Shown: positions 43,441 through 52,740 of the stretch, piece by piece
Layout: each line of letters starts with the position of its first letter
Numbering within the stretch: position 1 is the stretch's first letter
Source: Pedobacter rhodius
Lineage (GTDB): Bacteria; Bacteroidota; Bacteroidia; Sphingobacteriales; Sphingobacteriaceae
Length of the DNA stretch: 64,000 bases
Assembly: GCF_027213645.1 (NCBI RefSeq)
Contig: NZ_JAPWGL010000003.1
Coordinates: 434,001 to 498,000 of the forward strand
Reading direction: 5' to 3'
Made by a program: the position numbers and the translations under genes
Notes under the pieces: model-generated
The model's input: only the letters and a program-made list of their open reading frames with translations
The model's database searches: none
Told to the model about the DNA's origin: nothing

Positions 43441-43767
43441 ATGTTAGTAACCACAACGCCTTCGGTTGAGGGCACAAAAATTGTAAAATACATTGGTCTT
43501 GTTACCGGAGAAACCATAATTGGTGCAAATATTTTTAAGGATTTATTTGCGGGAATAAGAGATATTGTTGGCGGCCGATCGAGCGCTTACGAGCAGGTTC
43601 TAAGGGAAGCTAAAGATACTGCTGTAAACGAAATGCAACAATATGCCGCAGCGTTGGGCGCCAATGCGATTGTGGGGGTTGATTTAGATTACGAAACTGT
43701 TGGTACCGGGGGCAGCATGCTTATGGTAACCGCCAGCGGAACGGCTGTAATTCTTGAAAATTTATAG
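43441..43767 (+). CDS. YbjQ family (UPF0145, heavy-metal-binding-like) protein
   Basis: A 108-residue cytoplasmic protein. The block [15 protein letters not shown] and the N-terminal [22 protein letters not shown] in two parts are typical of the YbjQ/UPF0145 family, which forms small oligomers. The function is not established. It is a single gene with its own terminator, convergent with pfkA. Confidence 0.85.
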   Translation: MLVTTTPSVEGTKIVKYIGLVTGETIIGANIFKDLFAGIRDIVGGRSSAYEQVLREAKDTAVNEMQQYAAALGANAIVGVDLDYETVGTGGSMLMVTASGTAVILENL

Positions 43768-43775
43768 GGCTTTTA

Positions 43776-43808
43776 TATCGGATGAGCAATTTAGCTGCTC
43801 ATCCGATA
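43776..43808. terminator. bidirectional terminator
   Basis: TATCGGATGAGCA pairs perfectly with TGCTCATCCGATA around a seven-base loop, followed by T-rich sequence on the plus strand and A-rich on the other side. It serves the YbjQ gene and pfkA. It shares its TATCGGATG word with 8986-9005. Confidence 0.85.
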
Positions 43809-43812
43809 TTTT

Positions 43813-44796
43813 TTAGAAAGAAAGTATATCAATCAGCTTTAACCACCTCGAACTTACTTTTTCTGCATCGATATGTTTAATTGCGTGGTCAAATGGAGTA
43901 AAAACCATTTCCCGGTTAACCTGACCGGCCATCACATTGCGTTCTCCGTTAATCAAACCCTCTACAGCAGAAACGCCTAATCTACTTGCCAAAACCCTAT
44001 CCATACAGGTCGGTTTGCCGCCCCTTTGTATATGCCCTAAAACGGACACTTTAGTATCGTAATGCGGATATTTGGATTGAAGAATCTCGCCAACTTTAAA
44101 TGCCCCGCCGGCATCATCGCCCTCGGCCACAATAATTATTTTAGATGATTTATCCTTACGGCTATGTTCCAGTTTATGAAGAACATCTTCAACACCCATA
44201 TTTGCCTCCGGAATGAGAATGGCCTCTGCACCAACACCTATACCACTTCTTAAGGCTATTAAACCGGAATCGCGACCCATAACTTCCACAATGAAAAGCC
44301 TGTCGTGAGATTCTGCAGTATCTCTAATCCTATCTACTGCATCAATTACCGTATTAATTGCCGAATCGTAACCAATCGTGAAATCGGTACCGGCCAGATC
44401 ATTATCAATGGTTCCCGGTAAACCAATAATTGGAAAATCAAACTCGCTTGCAAATACATTTGCTCCGGTAAATGTGCCGTCTCCACCGATAACAATTAAA
44501 GCATCTATATTTCTGCTTTTTAAGTTTTCATGGGCAGTTTTTCTGCCTTCAACAGTTCTGAAAGCCTCACTTCTTGCCGTTTTTAAAATCGTGCCGCCGC
44601 GCTGAATAATGTTTGCCACTGATTTGCGATCCATCGGAATACAATCATCATGGATAAGCCCTTCATATCCACGCAGGAAACCAGTTACTTCAATATCATA
44701 ATAAATAGAAGCCCTGACAACAGCTCTTATTGCGGCGTTCATGCCCGGGGAATCCCCCCCGGAGGTTAAAACACCAATGTTCTTTATCTTATTCAT
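43813..44796 (-). CDS. pfkA: 6-phosphofructokinase
   Basis: Commits fructose-6-phosphate to glycolysis with ATP. At 327 residues it has the usual length. Signatures are GGDSPGMNAAIRAVVR, IGGDGTFTGA, GLPGTIDNDLAGTDFTIG and VLGHIQRGG. The GGDGT motif indicates ATP as phosphate donor. Its start lies eight bases inside the end of the dsbD-like gene, so it may be translated with it from one transcript. It ends at a bidirectional terminator. Confidence 0.96.
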   Translation of the reverse strand: MNKIKNIGVLTSGGDSPGMNAAIRAVVRASIYYDIEVTGFLRGYEGLIHDDCIPMDRKSVANIIQRGGTILKTARSEAFRTVEGRKTAHENLKSRNIDALIVIGGDGTFTGANVFASEFDFPIIGLPGTIDNDLAGTDFTIGYDSAINTVIDAVDRIRDTAESHDRLFIVEVMGRDSGLIALRSGIGVGAEAILIPEANMGVEDVLHKLEHSRKDKSSKIIIVAEGDDAGGAFKVGEILQSKYPHYDTKVSVLGHIQRGGKPTCMDRVLASRLGVSAVEGLINGERNVMAGQVNREMVFTPFDHAIKHIDAEKVSSRWLKLIDILSF

Positions 44797-46480
44797 TTGT
44801 TTGTTTTTTAAAGGCAGCTTTTCCGCTATCTAAAAATTTAATATAGTTCGCTGGCTCATAGTCGGCACCTTGAGGGGGTACTAAAACATTTCCATCACTA
44901 TCTACAATTACATATTGTGGTTGAGAATTGCTATTAAAAGTTGCGGCCTGAAAATCACTCCATTTTTTACCAATGGTATTTATTTTTTTCTTACTAAAGG
45001 CAGAAACATAATGCTCATCTACAGGTAATTCTGTTTTATCATCAACAACAAGTTCTGCCATTACAAAATCGTTCTTTAACCTTTTTGCAACTTCTGGATT
45101 AGACCATACATTGTTCTCCATTTTTCGGCAATTTACACAATTCCACCCCGTAAAGTCAATTAATACAGGTTTCCCTAATTCTTTTGATGCTTGTTTAGCT
45201 TGCTCAAAATCATAATAAGGATCAAAACCTTTAGGTGTTAAACGATGAAATAACTCTGCATACTTTTTTTCTGTAATTACTGATTTATCTACCGAAGTAG
45301 TTGAAGTGTTCAGGTTATTTAAATCGAAGTCTTGAGTAGCTGTTGGAGGTAAAAAAGCACTTATTGATTTTAACGGGGCGCCCCACATCCCCGGAATCAA
45401 ATAAATTACCCATGCAAACACTAAAATTGCTAAAAAAATTCGTGGTACAGATAAATAAGGTAAGTCACTATCATGCGAAAATTTAATTTTCCCTAATAAA
45501 TAAATTCCCATTAATGCAAATATTGCAATCCAAATAGCCAAAAAGATTTCTCTGTCTAATAAGTTCCAATGGTATGCTAAGTCTACATTGGATAAAAATT
45601 TAAAAGCAAAGGCAAGTTCTATGAAGCCTAAAACAACCTTTACACTATTTAACCAACCACCAGATTTTGGAAGAGATTTTAAAAGGGATGGGAATAACGC
45701 AAATAAAGCGAAAGGTATAGCCAATGCAAATGAAAAGCCGAACATCCCAACCGCCGGACCTAATCTATCGCCTTTTGATGCGGCATCGACTAATAAAGTT
45801 CCGATAAGGGGTCCTGTACAAGAAAAAGAAACTAGTGCTAAGCTAAAGGCCATGAAAAATATTCCCATCAAGCCACCCTTGTCTGATTTCGCGTCAATTT
45901 TATTCACAAATGCACTTGGCAATGTAATTTCGAAAGCGCCCAAAAATGATGCGCCGAAGACTACTAACATTAAAAAGAAAAATGCATTAAAAATGCCATT
46001 AGTTGAAAGTGCATTTAAAGCATCAGAACCAAATGCTATGGTTACAAGCATTCCTAAGGCAACATAAATGATTATAATTGATAATCCGTAAATTATTGCT
46101 TGCCCAACAGCTTTACTTTTACTACCAGCTTTTTTAGTGAAGAAACTAACTGTTAAAGGCAACATTGGAAATATACATGGCATTAAAATAGCTGCAAACC
46201 CAAATAACAATCCTTTTATAAAAGTTTGCCAAAGTGTTAATTTTTCGGCATTAGCTGTTTTTAATGATTTAGTTTCTACAACTTTCTTAACCGTATCTTC
46301 CGATACCGAATCCTTAACAATTCCGTTCGCTGCGCTATCTTGTGCAGAGCCTACCTCTGTAAATTGGATATCATCAGGTACTGATGCCGTTGTATCCTGC
46401 GTAATGCCGGCAAAGCTTTTTGAAGCCGGTAATGCAATGAACATTGCGGCAAGCGTGAGCAATAATAAAACCTTTTTCAT
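44789..46480 (-). CDS. DsbD-type thiol:disulfide reductase (CcdA plus thioredoxin domains)
   Basis: A 563-residue inner-membrane protein that would carry electrons from cytoplasmic thioredoxin to the periplasm. After a signal-like helix (residues 1-24) comes a short linker, a DsbD-beta/CcdA core of eight helices with Cys residues in ILMPCIFPMLPLTV and VSFSCTGPLIG, and a C-terminal thioredoxin domain with C448-VN-C451. The N-terminal alpha domain of E. coli DsbD is not here; a stand-alone copy lies upstream at 46605-47054. An upstream frame to 46510 exists; the ATG at 46480 begins a good signal. It overlaps pfkA by eight bases. Confidence 0.9.
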   Translation of the reverse strand: MKKVLLLLTLAAMFIALPASKSFAGITQDTTASVPDDIQFTEVGSAQDSAANGIVKDSVSEDTVKKVVETKSLKTANAEKLTLWQTFIKGLLFGFAAILMPCIFPMLPLTVSFFTKKAGSKSKAVGQAIIYGLSIIIIYVALGMLVTIAFGSDALNALSTNGIFNAFFFLMLVVFGASFLGAFEITLPSAFVNKIDAKSDKGGLMGIFFMAFSLALVSFSCTGPLIGTLLVDAASKGDRLGPAVGMFGFSFALAIPFALFALFPSLLKSLPKSGGWLNSVKVVLGFIELAFAFKFLSNVDLAYHWNLLDREIFLAIWIAIFALMGIYLLGKIKFSHDSDLPYLSVPRIFLAILVFAWVIYLIPGMWGAPLKSISAFLPPTATQDFDLNNLNTSTTSVDKSVITEKKYAELFHRLTPKGFDPYYDFEQAKQASKELGKPVLIDFTGWNCVNCRKMENNVWSNPEVAKRLKNDFVMAELVVDDKTELPVDEHYVSAFSKKKINTIGKKWSDFQAATFNSNSQPQYVIVDSDGNVLVPPQGADYEPANYIKFLDSGKAAFKKQTNE

Positions 46481-46556
46481 GTTTGTGTGTTTGAGCAGGC
46501 GAAAATACATAAAACCGTTAATCTTAACGCAAGCTCAATACAGATTTTACTTTAAA

Positions 46557-46590
46557 CAGAAAGAGTTCCGAAAATTCGGAACTCTTTCTG
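46557..46590. terminator. perfect hairpin after the DsbD-alpha-like gene
   Basis: CAGAAAGAGTTCCGA pairs perfectly with TCGGAACTCTTTCTG around AAAT. It closes the birA/DsbD-alpha unit on the minus strand. The GTTCCGAA/TTCGGAAC core is shared with 41512-41542. Confidence 0.8.
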
Positions 46591-46604
46591 TTTGCTGTTA
46601 TATT

Positions 46605-47054
46605 TTATTTTACCGGGATACTGAATTCAACTTCCTCCGGCGGAAGGCATTGTTTATCGTTACAAACCATAAATTCTACTTTGCCTTTTACAGTGGTTAC
46701 GCCTTTATTCAGCTTAATTTTCTGCTGAAAAACGACCTGATTTTCAAAATAACTTACGTTCATTTTAAATGTATCTTCATATTTAACGATCGCTTTAGGT
46801 TCCATCGTCTTGCCAATTAAACTAAAATCTTTGGATGGAGAAAAAGTAAAAGTTGTTTTTACAGGTCCGCCGCTTTTTACATTTTGAGAATAAATGTGCC
46901 ATCTGTCATCGATAGAAGCTTTAATATATAAAGTTGCTTCTGTTTTACTGGTTTTTTTAGCTACATAAGCCCATGTTACCGGTTTTTCAATTTGAGCAAA
47001 TGCGCCCGCAATGGTAAAAAATACCAATGATAATAATAATGTGACTTTTTTCAT
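46605..47054 (-). CDS. stand-alone DsbD alpha domain (periplasmic)
   Basis: A 149-residue protein with a signal peptide (residues 1-20, GAFAQ). The body matches the DsbD N-terminal (DsbC-like) domain, with the redox pair in MVCNDKQCLPPEEVEF. In E. coli this domain is part of DsbD; here it is separate and would receive electrons from the thioredoxin domain of the reductase just downstream. It starts with a TAATG overlap on the birA stop, so it is translationally coupled to birA. Confidence 0.85.
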   Translation of the reverse strand: MKKVTLLLSLVFFTIAGAFAQIEKPVTWAYVAKKTSKTEATLYIKASIDDRWHIYSQNVKSGGPVKTTFTFSPSKDFSLIGKTMEPKAIVKYEDTFKMNVSYFENQVVFQQKIKLNKGVTTVKGKVEFMVCNDKQCLPPEEVEFSIPVK

Positions 47055-47836
47055 TATGTGTTTAATTTGTGTGTGTATTCTATTTCTTTAAAATTGAAAA
47101 CTTTTGTTTTCCCGTCAATTTCCATGATAAGCGGCCCATCATCTTCCACGCCTTTTATGCAACCTTCAAAAACATGACCGTTTTGACTGTAATTTGCTTT
47201 AACATTAAAATTTAAGAGGTTTTCCAGATATTCTTTTTGCAGAAAACCATAGTCGCCCGATTTCAAATTTAGATAGTATTTTTCCATATAAACGAATATT
47301 TTTTCTATAATCCGTTCCAGAACTGTTTCTTTTTGTAAAATTTGAAATACAGAAGTTGCTTTCTGGCTCAAATCAGCGCTAAAATTCGCCTGATTGATAT
47401 TTATACCAATACCGACAACTGCTGATTTTATAATCACACCTGTCAGTGTGTTTTCTATAAGTATGCCACCAAGTTTCCTTTTATTGTAATAAATATCATT
47501 CGGCCATTTAACTTTAACCGCATCCGGAAGAAAAGCAGACAACGCCTTCGCGATGGCTAAACTAACAGCGATATTCAGGTAAAATTGCTTTTTTAACGGT
47601 AAAAAAGATGGTTTTAAAAAAATACTTGCACTGATATTCTTTCCTGCTTCTGTTTGCCAAACCCTGTCCTGCTGCCCTCTGCCCGCAAATTGATTATCTG
47701 CCATAATTACAGTTCCCTCAGGTAGTGGATCGGAATTTGACACCATTTTTTTTAAATAATTATTTGTAGAATCAACTTCTTTTAGTTTGATTAGATTTTG
47801 ACCAATAAATAGTGTCGAAAAAGTGTTATTTTGCAA
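47054..47836 (-). CDS. birA: biotin--[acetyl-CoA-carboxylase] ligase
   Basis: Attaches biotin to the carrier domain of biotin-dependent carboxylases. At 260 residues it lacks an N-terminal DNA-binding domain, so it is the monofunctional form and not a repressor. Motifs are KEVDSTNNYLK, the biotin loop GRGQQDRVWQT, KWPNDIYYNKRKLGGILIE and GIGININ. It is divergent from rsfS by 46 bases, and its stop overlaps the start of the DsbD-alpha-like gene. Confidence 0.94.
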   Translation of the reverse strand: MQNNTFSTLFIGQNLIKLKEVDSTNNYLKKMVSNSDPLPEGTVIMADNQFAGRGQQDRVWQTEAGKNISASIFLKPSFLPLKKQFYLNIAVSLAIAKALSAFLPDAVKVKWPNDIYYNKRKLGGILIENTLTGVIIKSAVVGIGININQANFSADLSQKATSVFQILQKETVLERIIEKIFVYMEKYYLNLKSGDYGFLQKEYLENLLNFNVKANYSQNGHVFEGCIKGVEDDGPLIMEIDGKTKVFNFKEIEYTHKLNT

Positions 47837-47882
47837 GTGTTAAATTTATATTTAATTATAATTCCAAAATTAAAGCATTTTA

Positions 47883-48257
47883 ATGGTAAAAAAGAAAATA
47901 GTAGCCCTTTCTACATACCTTTCTGAATTGGCCGTACACGGCATACAAGAGAAAAAAGGAGAAGATATTGTGCGGTTGGACCTCAAAAATATTCATACTT
48001 CAGTAGCAGATTATTTTATTATTGCGAGTGCAAATTCTGCTACGCAGGTAAAAGCTATTGCTGATAGTGTAGAGAAAGAAATATATAAAGCCACCCAAAC
48101 AGATCCAAGACATAAAGAAGGTTTTGAATCTGCCGACTGGGTTATTTTAGACTATTTCGATGTGGTTGTGCACATTTTTAAAACTGAAAAGCGCCATTTT
48201 TATGGCATAGAAGAATTATGGGGTGATGCTGAAAGCACAAATTACCAAAGCGCATAG
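47883..48257 (+). CDS. rsfS: ribosome silencing factor RsfS
   Basis: Binds L14 and blocks subunit joining under starvation. At 124 residues it is of usual length. The conserved block starts VRLDLKNIHTSVADYFIIAS, continues with VEKEI and reaches WVILDYFDVVVHIF, and has the terminal YYGIEELWGDA-like end (FYGIEELWGDAE). It is followed 28 bases later by ftsH in the same direction, and divergent from birA. Confidence 0.95.
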   Translation: MVKKKIVALSTYLSELAVHGIQEKKGEDIVRLDLKNIHTSVADYFIIASANSATQVKAIADSVEKEIYKATQTDPRHKEGFESADWVILDYFDVVVHIFKTEKRHFYGIEELWGDAESTNYQSA

Positions 48258-48285
48258 CCATAACCACACCTTTTGAAAAAAACAA

Positions 48286-50313
48286 ATGAACAATAATCAA
48301 AATACAAACGAAAACAATAAACCAGGGAAAAAATTACCCAATATTCCTAAAAAACCTCAAAAAGGCGGTTCTAAGTTCAATATTTTTTGGGTTTATGCAG
48401 CGATTATAATCGCTATAATTGCAGCCCAGTTTTTATTTACTACTGAAGGGGGCAAGGAAGTATCTTACAGAACTTTCGAAACCCAGATGCTGCTTAAAGG
48501 TGATGTAGATAAAATCATTTCCTACAAATCTGACGACATTGTTAAAGCAGAAGTTTATATTAAAAAAGACAGTTTAAACAAGCCTCAATATAAATCATAC
48601 AAAAGCACAAGCAGCTTCAATAACAATACCGGTCCAACAGTTTATTTTATCGCAGGCTCTCCTGATGCTTTAGATAAATTGCTTGCCGATTCACAAAAAG
48701 ACATTCCGAGCAGCCAGCGAATTTTAGCACAGCCAACAACTAAAAATAATCCATTGGCAAGCTGGTTTCTTACGATTATCGTACCGGTATTACTTTTAAT
48801 TGCTTTCTGGATATTTATGATGCGCCGTATGGGTGGAGGAGCTGGTGGTGGTGGCCAGATTTTTAACATCGGCAAATCGAAAGCGACCTTATTTGATGAG
48901 AAAAATGATGTTAAAACCACTTTTAAAGATGTTGCTGGTTTAGAAGGTGCTAAAGAAGAAATACAGGAAATTGTTGAGTTCCTAAAAAATCCTCAAAAAT
49001 ATACCGTACTCGGCGGTAAAATTCCGAAGGGTGCTTTATTGGTTGGCTCACCAGGTACCGGTAAAACTTTATTGGCTAAGGCCGTTGCCGGCGAGGCCCA
49101 GGTTCCTTTCTTCTCTTTGTCGGGTTCTGACTTTGTGGAGATGTTTGTAGGTGTAGGGGCTTCCCGTGTTCGTGATTTGTTTAAACAGGCAAAAGATAAA
49201 TCACCTTGTATCATTTTTATCGATGAGATAGATGCCATTGGTCGTGCCCGTGGTAAAAACGGTGTGATGGGCGGAAACGACGAGCGTGAAAACACATTAA
49301 ACCAGTTATTGGTCGAAATGGATGGCTTTGGAACAAATACGCATGTAATCATTTTAGCTGCTACAAACAGGGCGGATGTTTTAGATAAAGCTTTATTAAG
49401 AGCCGGCCGTTTCGACAGACAAATTTATGTTGATTTACCGGATGTTCGGGAGCGTAAAGAAATTTTTGAAGTTCACTTAAAGCCAATTAAAATGGCCGAA
49501 GGTTTAGATACTGAATTTTTAGCAAAACAAACGCCAGGATTTTCGGGTGCCGATATCGCCAATGTGTGTAATGAAGCCGCATTAATTGCAGCCAGAAAAA
49601 ATAAAACAGCCGTTGATAAACAGGATTTCCTGGATGCTGTTGACAGAATTGTTGGTGGTTTAGAAAAGAAAAATAAAATTGTTACCCCTTCAGAAAAAAG
49701 AGCAATTGCAATTCACGAGGCCGGCCATGCAACGGTTAGCTGGATGCTTGAACATGCGGCTCCTTTAATCAAGGTAACTATTGTTCCCCGCGGACAAAGT
49801 CTAGGTGCTGCCTGGTATTTGCCGGAAGAACGTTTAATTGTTCGCCCTCACCAAATGCTTGATGAAATGTGCGCAACAATGGGCGGGCGTGCTGCTGAAA
49901 AAGTTATTTTTGATACGATTTCAACAGGTGCCTTAAGTGATCTTGAAAAAGTTAATAAACAAGCCAGGGCGATGATTACCATTTACGGCTTGAATGAAAA
50001 ATTAGGTAACATCACTTATTATGATTCTTCAGGTCAGAATGAATACAATTTTAACAAGCCTTACTCTGAAGAAACCGCTTTAATTATTGATAAAGAAATA
50101 TCGGCTTTAATAGAAAGTCAATATCAAAGGGCTATAAATTTACTTCAGGATAATAAAGATAAGTTAATTCAGCTTGCTGATATTTTAATTGAGAAAGAAG
50201 TGCTGTTTAAAGATGATTTAGAAAACATCTTTGGAAAACGTCCTTTCGGAACTGAAATAACCGAAGAATTGGCAAAAGGCGGAACAAATAATGTTCCTCC
50301 TGTAGAAGCCTAA
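48286..50313 (+). CDS. ftsH: ATP-dependent zinc metalloprotease FtsH
   Basis: Membrane-bound AAA+ protease that degrades membrane and regulatory proteins. At 675 residues it has two membrane helices (about 26-47 and 160-182) around a periplasmic loop. The AAA module has Walker A from G254 ([11 protein letters not shown]), Walker [12 protein letters not shown] and [11 protein letters not shown]. The zinc site is H477-E-A-G-H481. The C-terminal 25 residues are a flexible tail. It follows rsfS and has a terminator behind it. Confidence 0.97.
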   Translation: MNNNQNTNENNKPGKKLPNIPKKPQKGGSKFNIFWVYAAIIIAIIAAQFLFTTEGGKEVSYRTFETQMLLKGDVDKIISYKSDDIVKAEVYIKKDSLNKPQYKSYKSTSSFNNNTGPTVYFIAGSPDALDKLLADSQKDIPSSQRILAQPTTKNNPLASWFLTIIVPVLLLIAFWIFMMRRMGGGAGGGGQIFNIGKSKATLFDEKNDVKTTFKDVAGLEGAKEEIQEIVEFLKNPQKYTVLGGKIPKGALLVGSPGTGKTLLAKAVAGEAQVPFFSLSGSDFVEMFVGVGASRVRDLFKQAKDKSPCIIFIDEIDAIGRARGKNGVMGGNDERENTLNQLLVEMDGFGTNTHVIILAATNRADVLDKALLRAGRFDRQIYVDLPDVRERKEIFEVHLKPIKMAEGLDTEFLAKQTPGFSGADIANVCNEAALIAARKNKTAVDKQDFLDAVDRIVGGLEKKNKIVTPSEKRAIAIHEAGHATVSWMLEHAAPLIKVTIVPRGQSLGAAWYLPEERLIVRPHQMLDEMCATMGGRAAEKVIFDTISTGALSDLEKVNKQARAMITIYGLNEKLGNITYYDSSGQNEYNFNKPYSEETALIIDKEISALIESQYQRAINLLQDNKDKLIQLADILIEKEVLFKDDLENIFGKRPFGTEITEELAKGGTNNVPPVEA

Positions 50314-50362
50314 TTAAAGCAATAAAAAGGCTTTTAAAACAAAACATTTATGCATAAGTTTG

Positions 50363-50399
50363 AAACCTCGGATGTAAAAATCCGGGGTTTTAGTTTTTT
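50363..50399 (+). terminator. terminator after ftsH
   Basis: AAACCTCGGA pairs with TCCGGGGTTT (one G-T pair) around an eight-base loop, then TAGTTTTTTA. It separates ftsH from the LUD gene. Confidence 0.8.
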
Positions 50400-50404
50400 A
50401 TACA

Positions 50405-51049
50405 ATGAGGGATAATACGACTGCAAAAGAACAGATGCTAAAGAAGATAAGAAAAGCGCTTTTAGAAAAGCGTGAAAATCCTTATCCTAACTTAGAAGAA
50501 ACACCCTTGTATAAAAAAAATGTCGATGAACTTGAAGTATTATTTGCTGAACAGTTAATGGCTGTATCAGGTAATTTTATCTTTTGTGAAGATGGCATTG
50601 ATTTTATTGAGAATATGCTGCAGCTTGCTGATAAATTTAAATGGCGGAAAATTTATTGCTGGGAGCCGGAATTACAGGATTTTTTAGCTAAATACGAATT
50701 CCCCTTTTACCAAACGGATAAAGATTTTGAACAAGCTGAAGTAGGCGTTACCATGTGCGAAGCTTTAATTGCCAGAAACGGAAGTGTTATGGTTACAAAT
50801 GAAAGCGCAGCAGGCAGAAGATTAAGTATTTTTCCTCATCATCATATTGTTATTGCGCGCCCAAGCCAATTGGTTTTAGATTTAAAAGACGCTTTCCAAC
50901 TGCTCAAGAATAAGTATGGAAATCAGATTCCATCCATGATTAGTAACATAACCGGCCCAAGCCGTACTGCCGATATTGAAAAAACATTGGTACTTGGTGC
51001 ACATGGCCCTAAAGAACTTTTTGTATTTCTTGTTGATGATTTCAACTAG
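50405..51049 (+). CDS. LUD (LutC/YkgG-like) domain protein
   Basis: A 214-residue cytoplasmic protein. The LUD domain occupies residues of about 60-210, with MCEALIARNGSVMVTNESA and GPSRTADIEKTLVLGAHGP. In Bacillus, LutC works with LutA and LutB in lactate oxidation; neither is nearby, so this stand-alone copy may have another role. It starts 91 bases after ftsH, behind a terminator-like hairpin, and is convergent with the SusD-like gene. Confidence 0.85.
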   Translation: MRDNTTAKEQMLKKIRKALLEKRENPYPNLEETPLYKKNVDELEVLFAEQLMAVSGNFIFCEDGIDFIENMLQLADKFKWRKIYCWEPELQDFLAKYEFPFYQTDKDFEQAEVGVTMCEALIARNGSVMVTNESAAGRRLSIFPHHHIVIARPSQLVLDLKDAFQLLKNKYGNQIPSMISNITGPSRTADIEKTLVLGAHGPKELFVFLVDDFN

Positions 51050-51098
51050 CAGGCTGAAGCCATTTTATGAATTTCAACCTGTTGTTAACGGTTTCAAT

Positions 51099-51130
51099 AA
51101 AAATGGCCACCCCGAAAGGCAGCCATTTAA
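51099..51130. terminator. hairpin between LUD and SusD-like genes
   Basis: AAATGGC pairs with GCCATTT, with further partial pairing inside. It sits between two convergent genes and has A- and T-rich flanks, so it probably ends both transcripts. Confidence 0.65.
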
Positions 51131-51150
51131 TTGATTCATAATATAAAACT

Positions 51151-52728
51151 TTAAAAATTACTTGCTGTAGTAGTATCCCACCATAAGCGAGATGCAATAT
51201 CATCTTTACCTGAACTTAAAAAAGTTGAAGCTTCAGTAACAGCCGCAGCATTTCCGGTTCTTTCTGCAGGTACAAATACCAATCTTTTTATCCATTGGTC
51301 TGCAGCTATAACACCCCAGTCAGGACTGCTGTCGTTTTTAGCTACATGTGGAATTTTTGGATAACCTGTTCTTCTAAAATCGACCCATGCTTCCAGCGTG
51401 TTTGTAAAACTGGATAAATATTTCTGTGTAATAATTTTTTCCAGTTTCAATTCATTTGAATCGCCCGCATTCCAGGCTACTGTAATAGCAGAAAGTGCTG
51501 TAAAATTATTTCTGCTCTCTTTGGGGTCAATATAGTTAATGGGTTTGCTTGTTGCATCAGCCAGGTAGGCATCAACGCCTCCTGCGCCCCAATCGGCAAA
51601 TGAAAGGCGTACGCCATTCTCATAATTTGTCTTAGCGTCACCTGCGTTAGCCCAGCCCCTTAATGCCGCTTCGGCTTTAAGAAAGGCTATTTCTGCTGCA
51701 GTAAATCCTCTTCTGCTTTGTACGGAATTGAAATCTGTGCTTACAGTTGAATACGGAACCCTGTCGTCTTTGGCGTTCAGATATGCACCATTTCGAATGC
51801 CTTTGTATTTATATGCCGGATGATCGGTAACCAGGGAAGCATCACTTACCTCAGAAAAATATTTGCTTATCCGCCCGTCTTTTAAACCTACCATAAAAGA
51901 TTCCATTGCTGCGCCCATACGGGTATCGTTCCAACTGAAAGAAATCATTGCTACAGGCATTACCTCTCCATTTAAAGAAATAAGAAAATTGTCTGCATTA
52001 GTCGTAATTAATCCAACCGGATCAGCCAAGGCTTTTTCGCCTTGTGTTTTAGCTAAGGCGGGATTAATTTTAACCAAACGCATAGCCAGGCGTAAACGTA
52101 ACGAGTTGATTAATTTTAACCATGCAGCCATGTTACCTTTATAACTCGGATCGAACTTAGTAAAGCCTGTATAAGTTGGGTTAGCTTTAAAATTTGTTTC
52201 TATCTGATCTAACTGAGTAAAAAAGCTATTATATAAATCTGATTCCTTATCATATTTAATAGAACCTAAGCCTGCTGTACCATAATTCGAATAAATTACA
52301 GGGCCATATATTGCCGTTAATTTAGATATCGCTAAAATTCTAACCAGCTTTGCCCAATCGCCAAATAATGGTAGATTTTTTTCCTGGGCAAGTTGTATGA
52401 TTTGTTTTGATGGAGACATTACACTGCCGTATATACGATTCCAGTATGCATCGATCCACCTGAGGTAATATGTTGTATTATTTACACTTGAAACAAAGGG
52501 CGTTGGTGTACCCATGTAGCCCATCCAGTTATCATAACACAAATCTTCTTCAATTTGATGGCCCATAAGGTTAAATAACATACCAGAGAAAGAAGATCCG
52601 ACCAAATTAAAATCCTGCTCTAACATTTTATCTGTTATCTGATTAGGATTTGTATTTATCCCCTCAAAATTCTTGGTGCAAGAGTTGAGTACAATCAAAG
52701 CAAGCACCATTAAACATAATTTTTTCAT
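51151..52728 (-). CDS. SusD/RagB-like nutrient-binding outer membrane lipoprotein
   Basis: A 525-residue lipoprotein (lipobox VLNSCTKN after an 16-residue signal) of the SusD-like_2 type. The N-terminus FEGINTNPNQITDKM and the middle SLRLRLAMRLVKINP are typical. SusD caps the SusC transporter on the cell surface and binds the incoming substrate. It starts 12 bases after the susC-like gene, on the same strand. No glycan hydrolases or regulators are adjacent, so the substrate is unknown. Confidence 0.92.
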   Translation of the reverse strand: MKKLCLMVLALIVLNSCTKNFEGINTNPNQITDKMLEQDFNLVGSSFSGMLFNLMGHQIEEDLCYDNWMGYMGTPTPFVSSVNNTTYYLRWIDAYWNRIYGSVMSPSKQIIQLAQEKNLPLFGDWAKLVRILAISKLTAIYGPVIYSNYGTAGLGSIKYDKESDLYNSFFTQLDQIETNFKANPTYTGFTKFDPSYKGNMAAWLKLINSLRLRLAMRLVKINPALAKTQGEKALADPVGLITTNADNFLISLNGEVMPVAMISFSWNDTRMGAAMESFMVGLKDGRISKYFSEVSDASLVTDHPAYKYKGIRNGAYLNAKDDRVPYSTVSTDFNSVQSRRGFTAAEIAFLKAEAALRGWANAGDAKTNYENGVRLSFADWGAGGVDAYLADATSKPINYIDPKESRNNFTALSAITVAWNAGDSNELKLEKIITQKYLSSFTNTLEAWVDFRRTGYPKIPHVAKNDSSPDWGVIAADQWIKRLVFVPAERTGNAAAVTEASTFLSSGKDDIASRLWWDTTTASNF

Positions 52729-52740
52729 TATTTTAAGATA

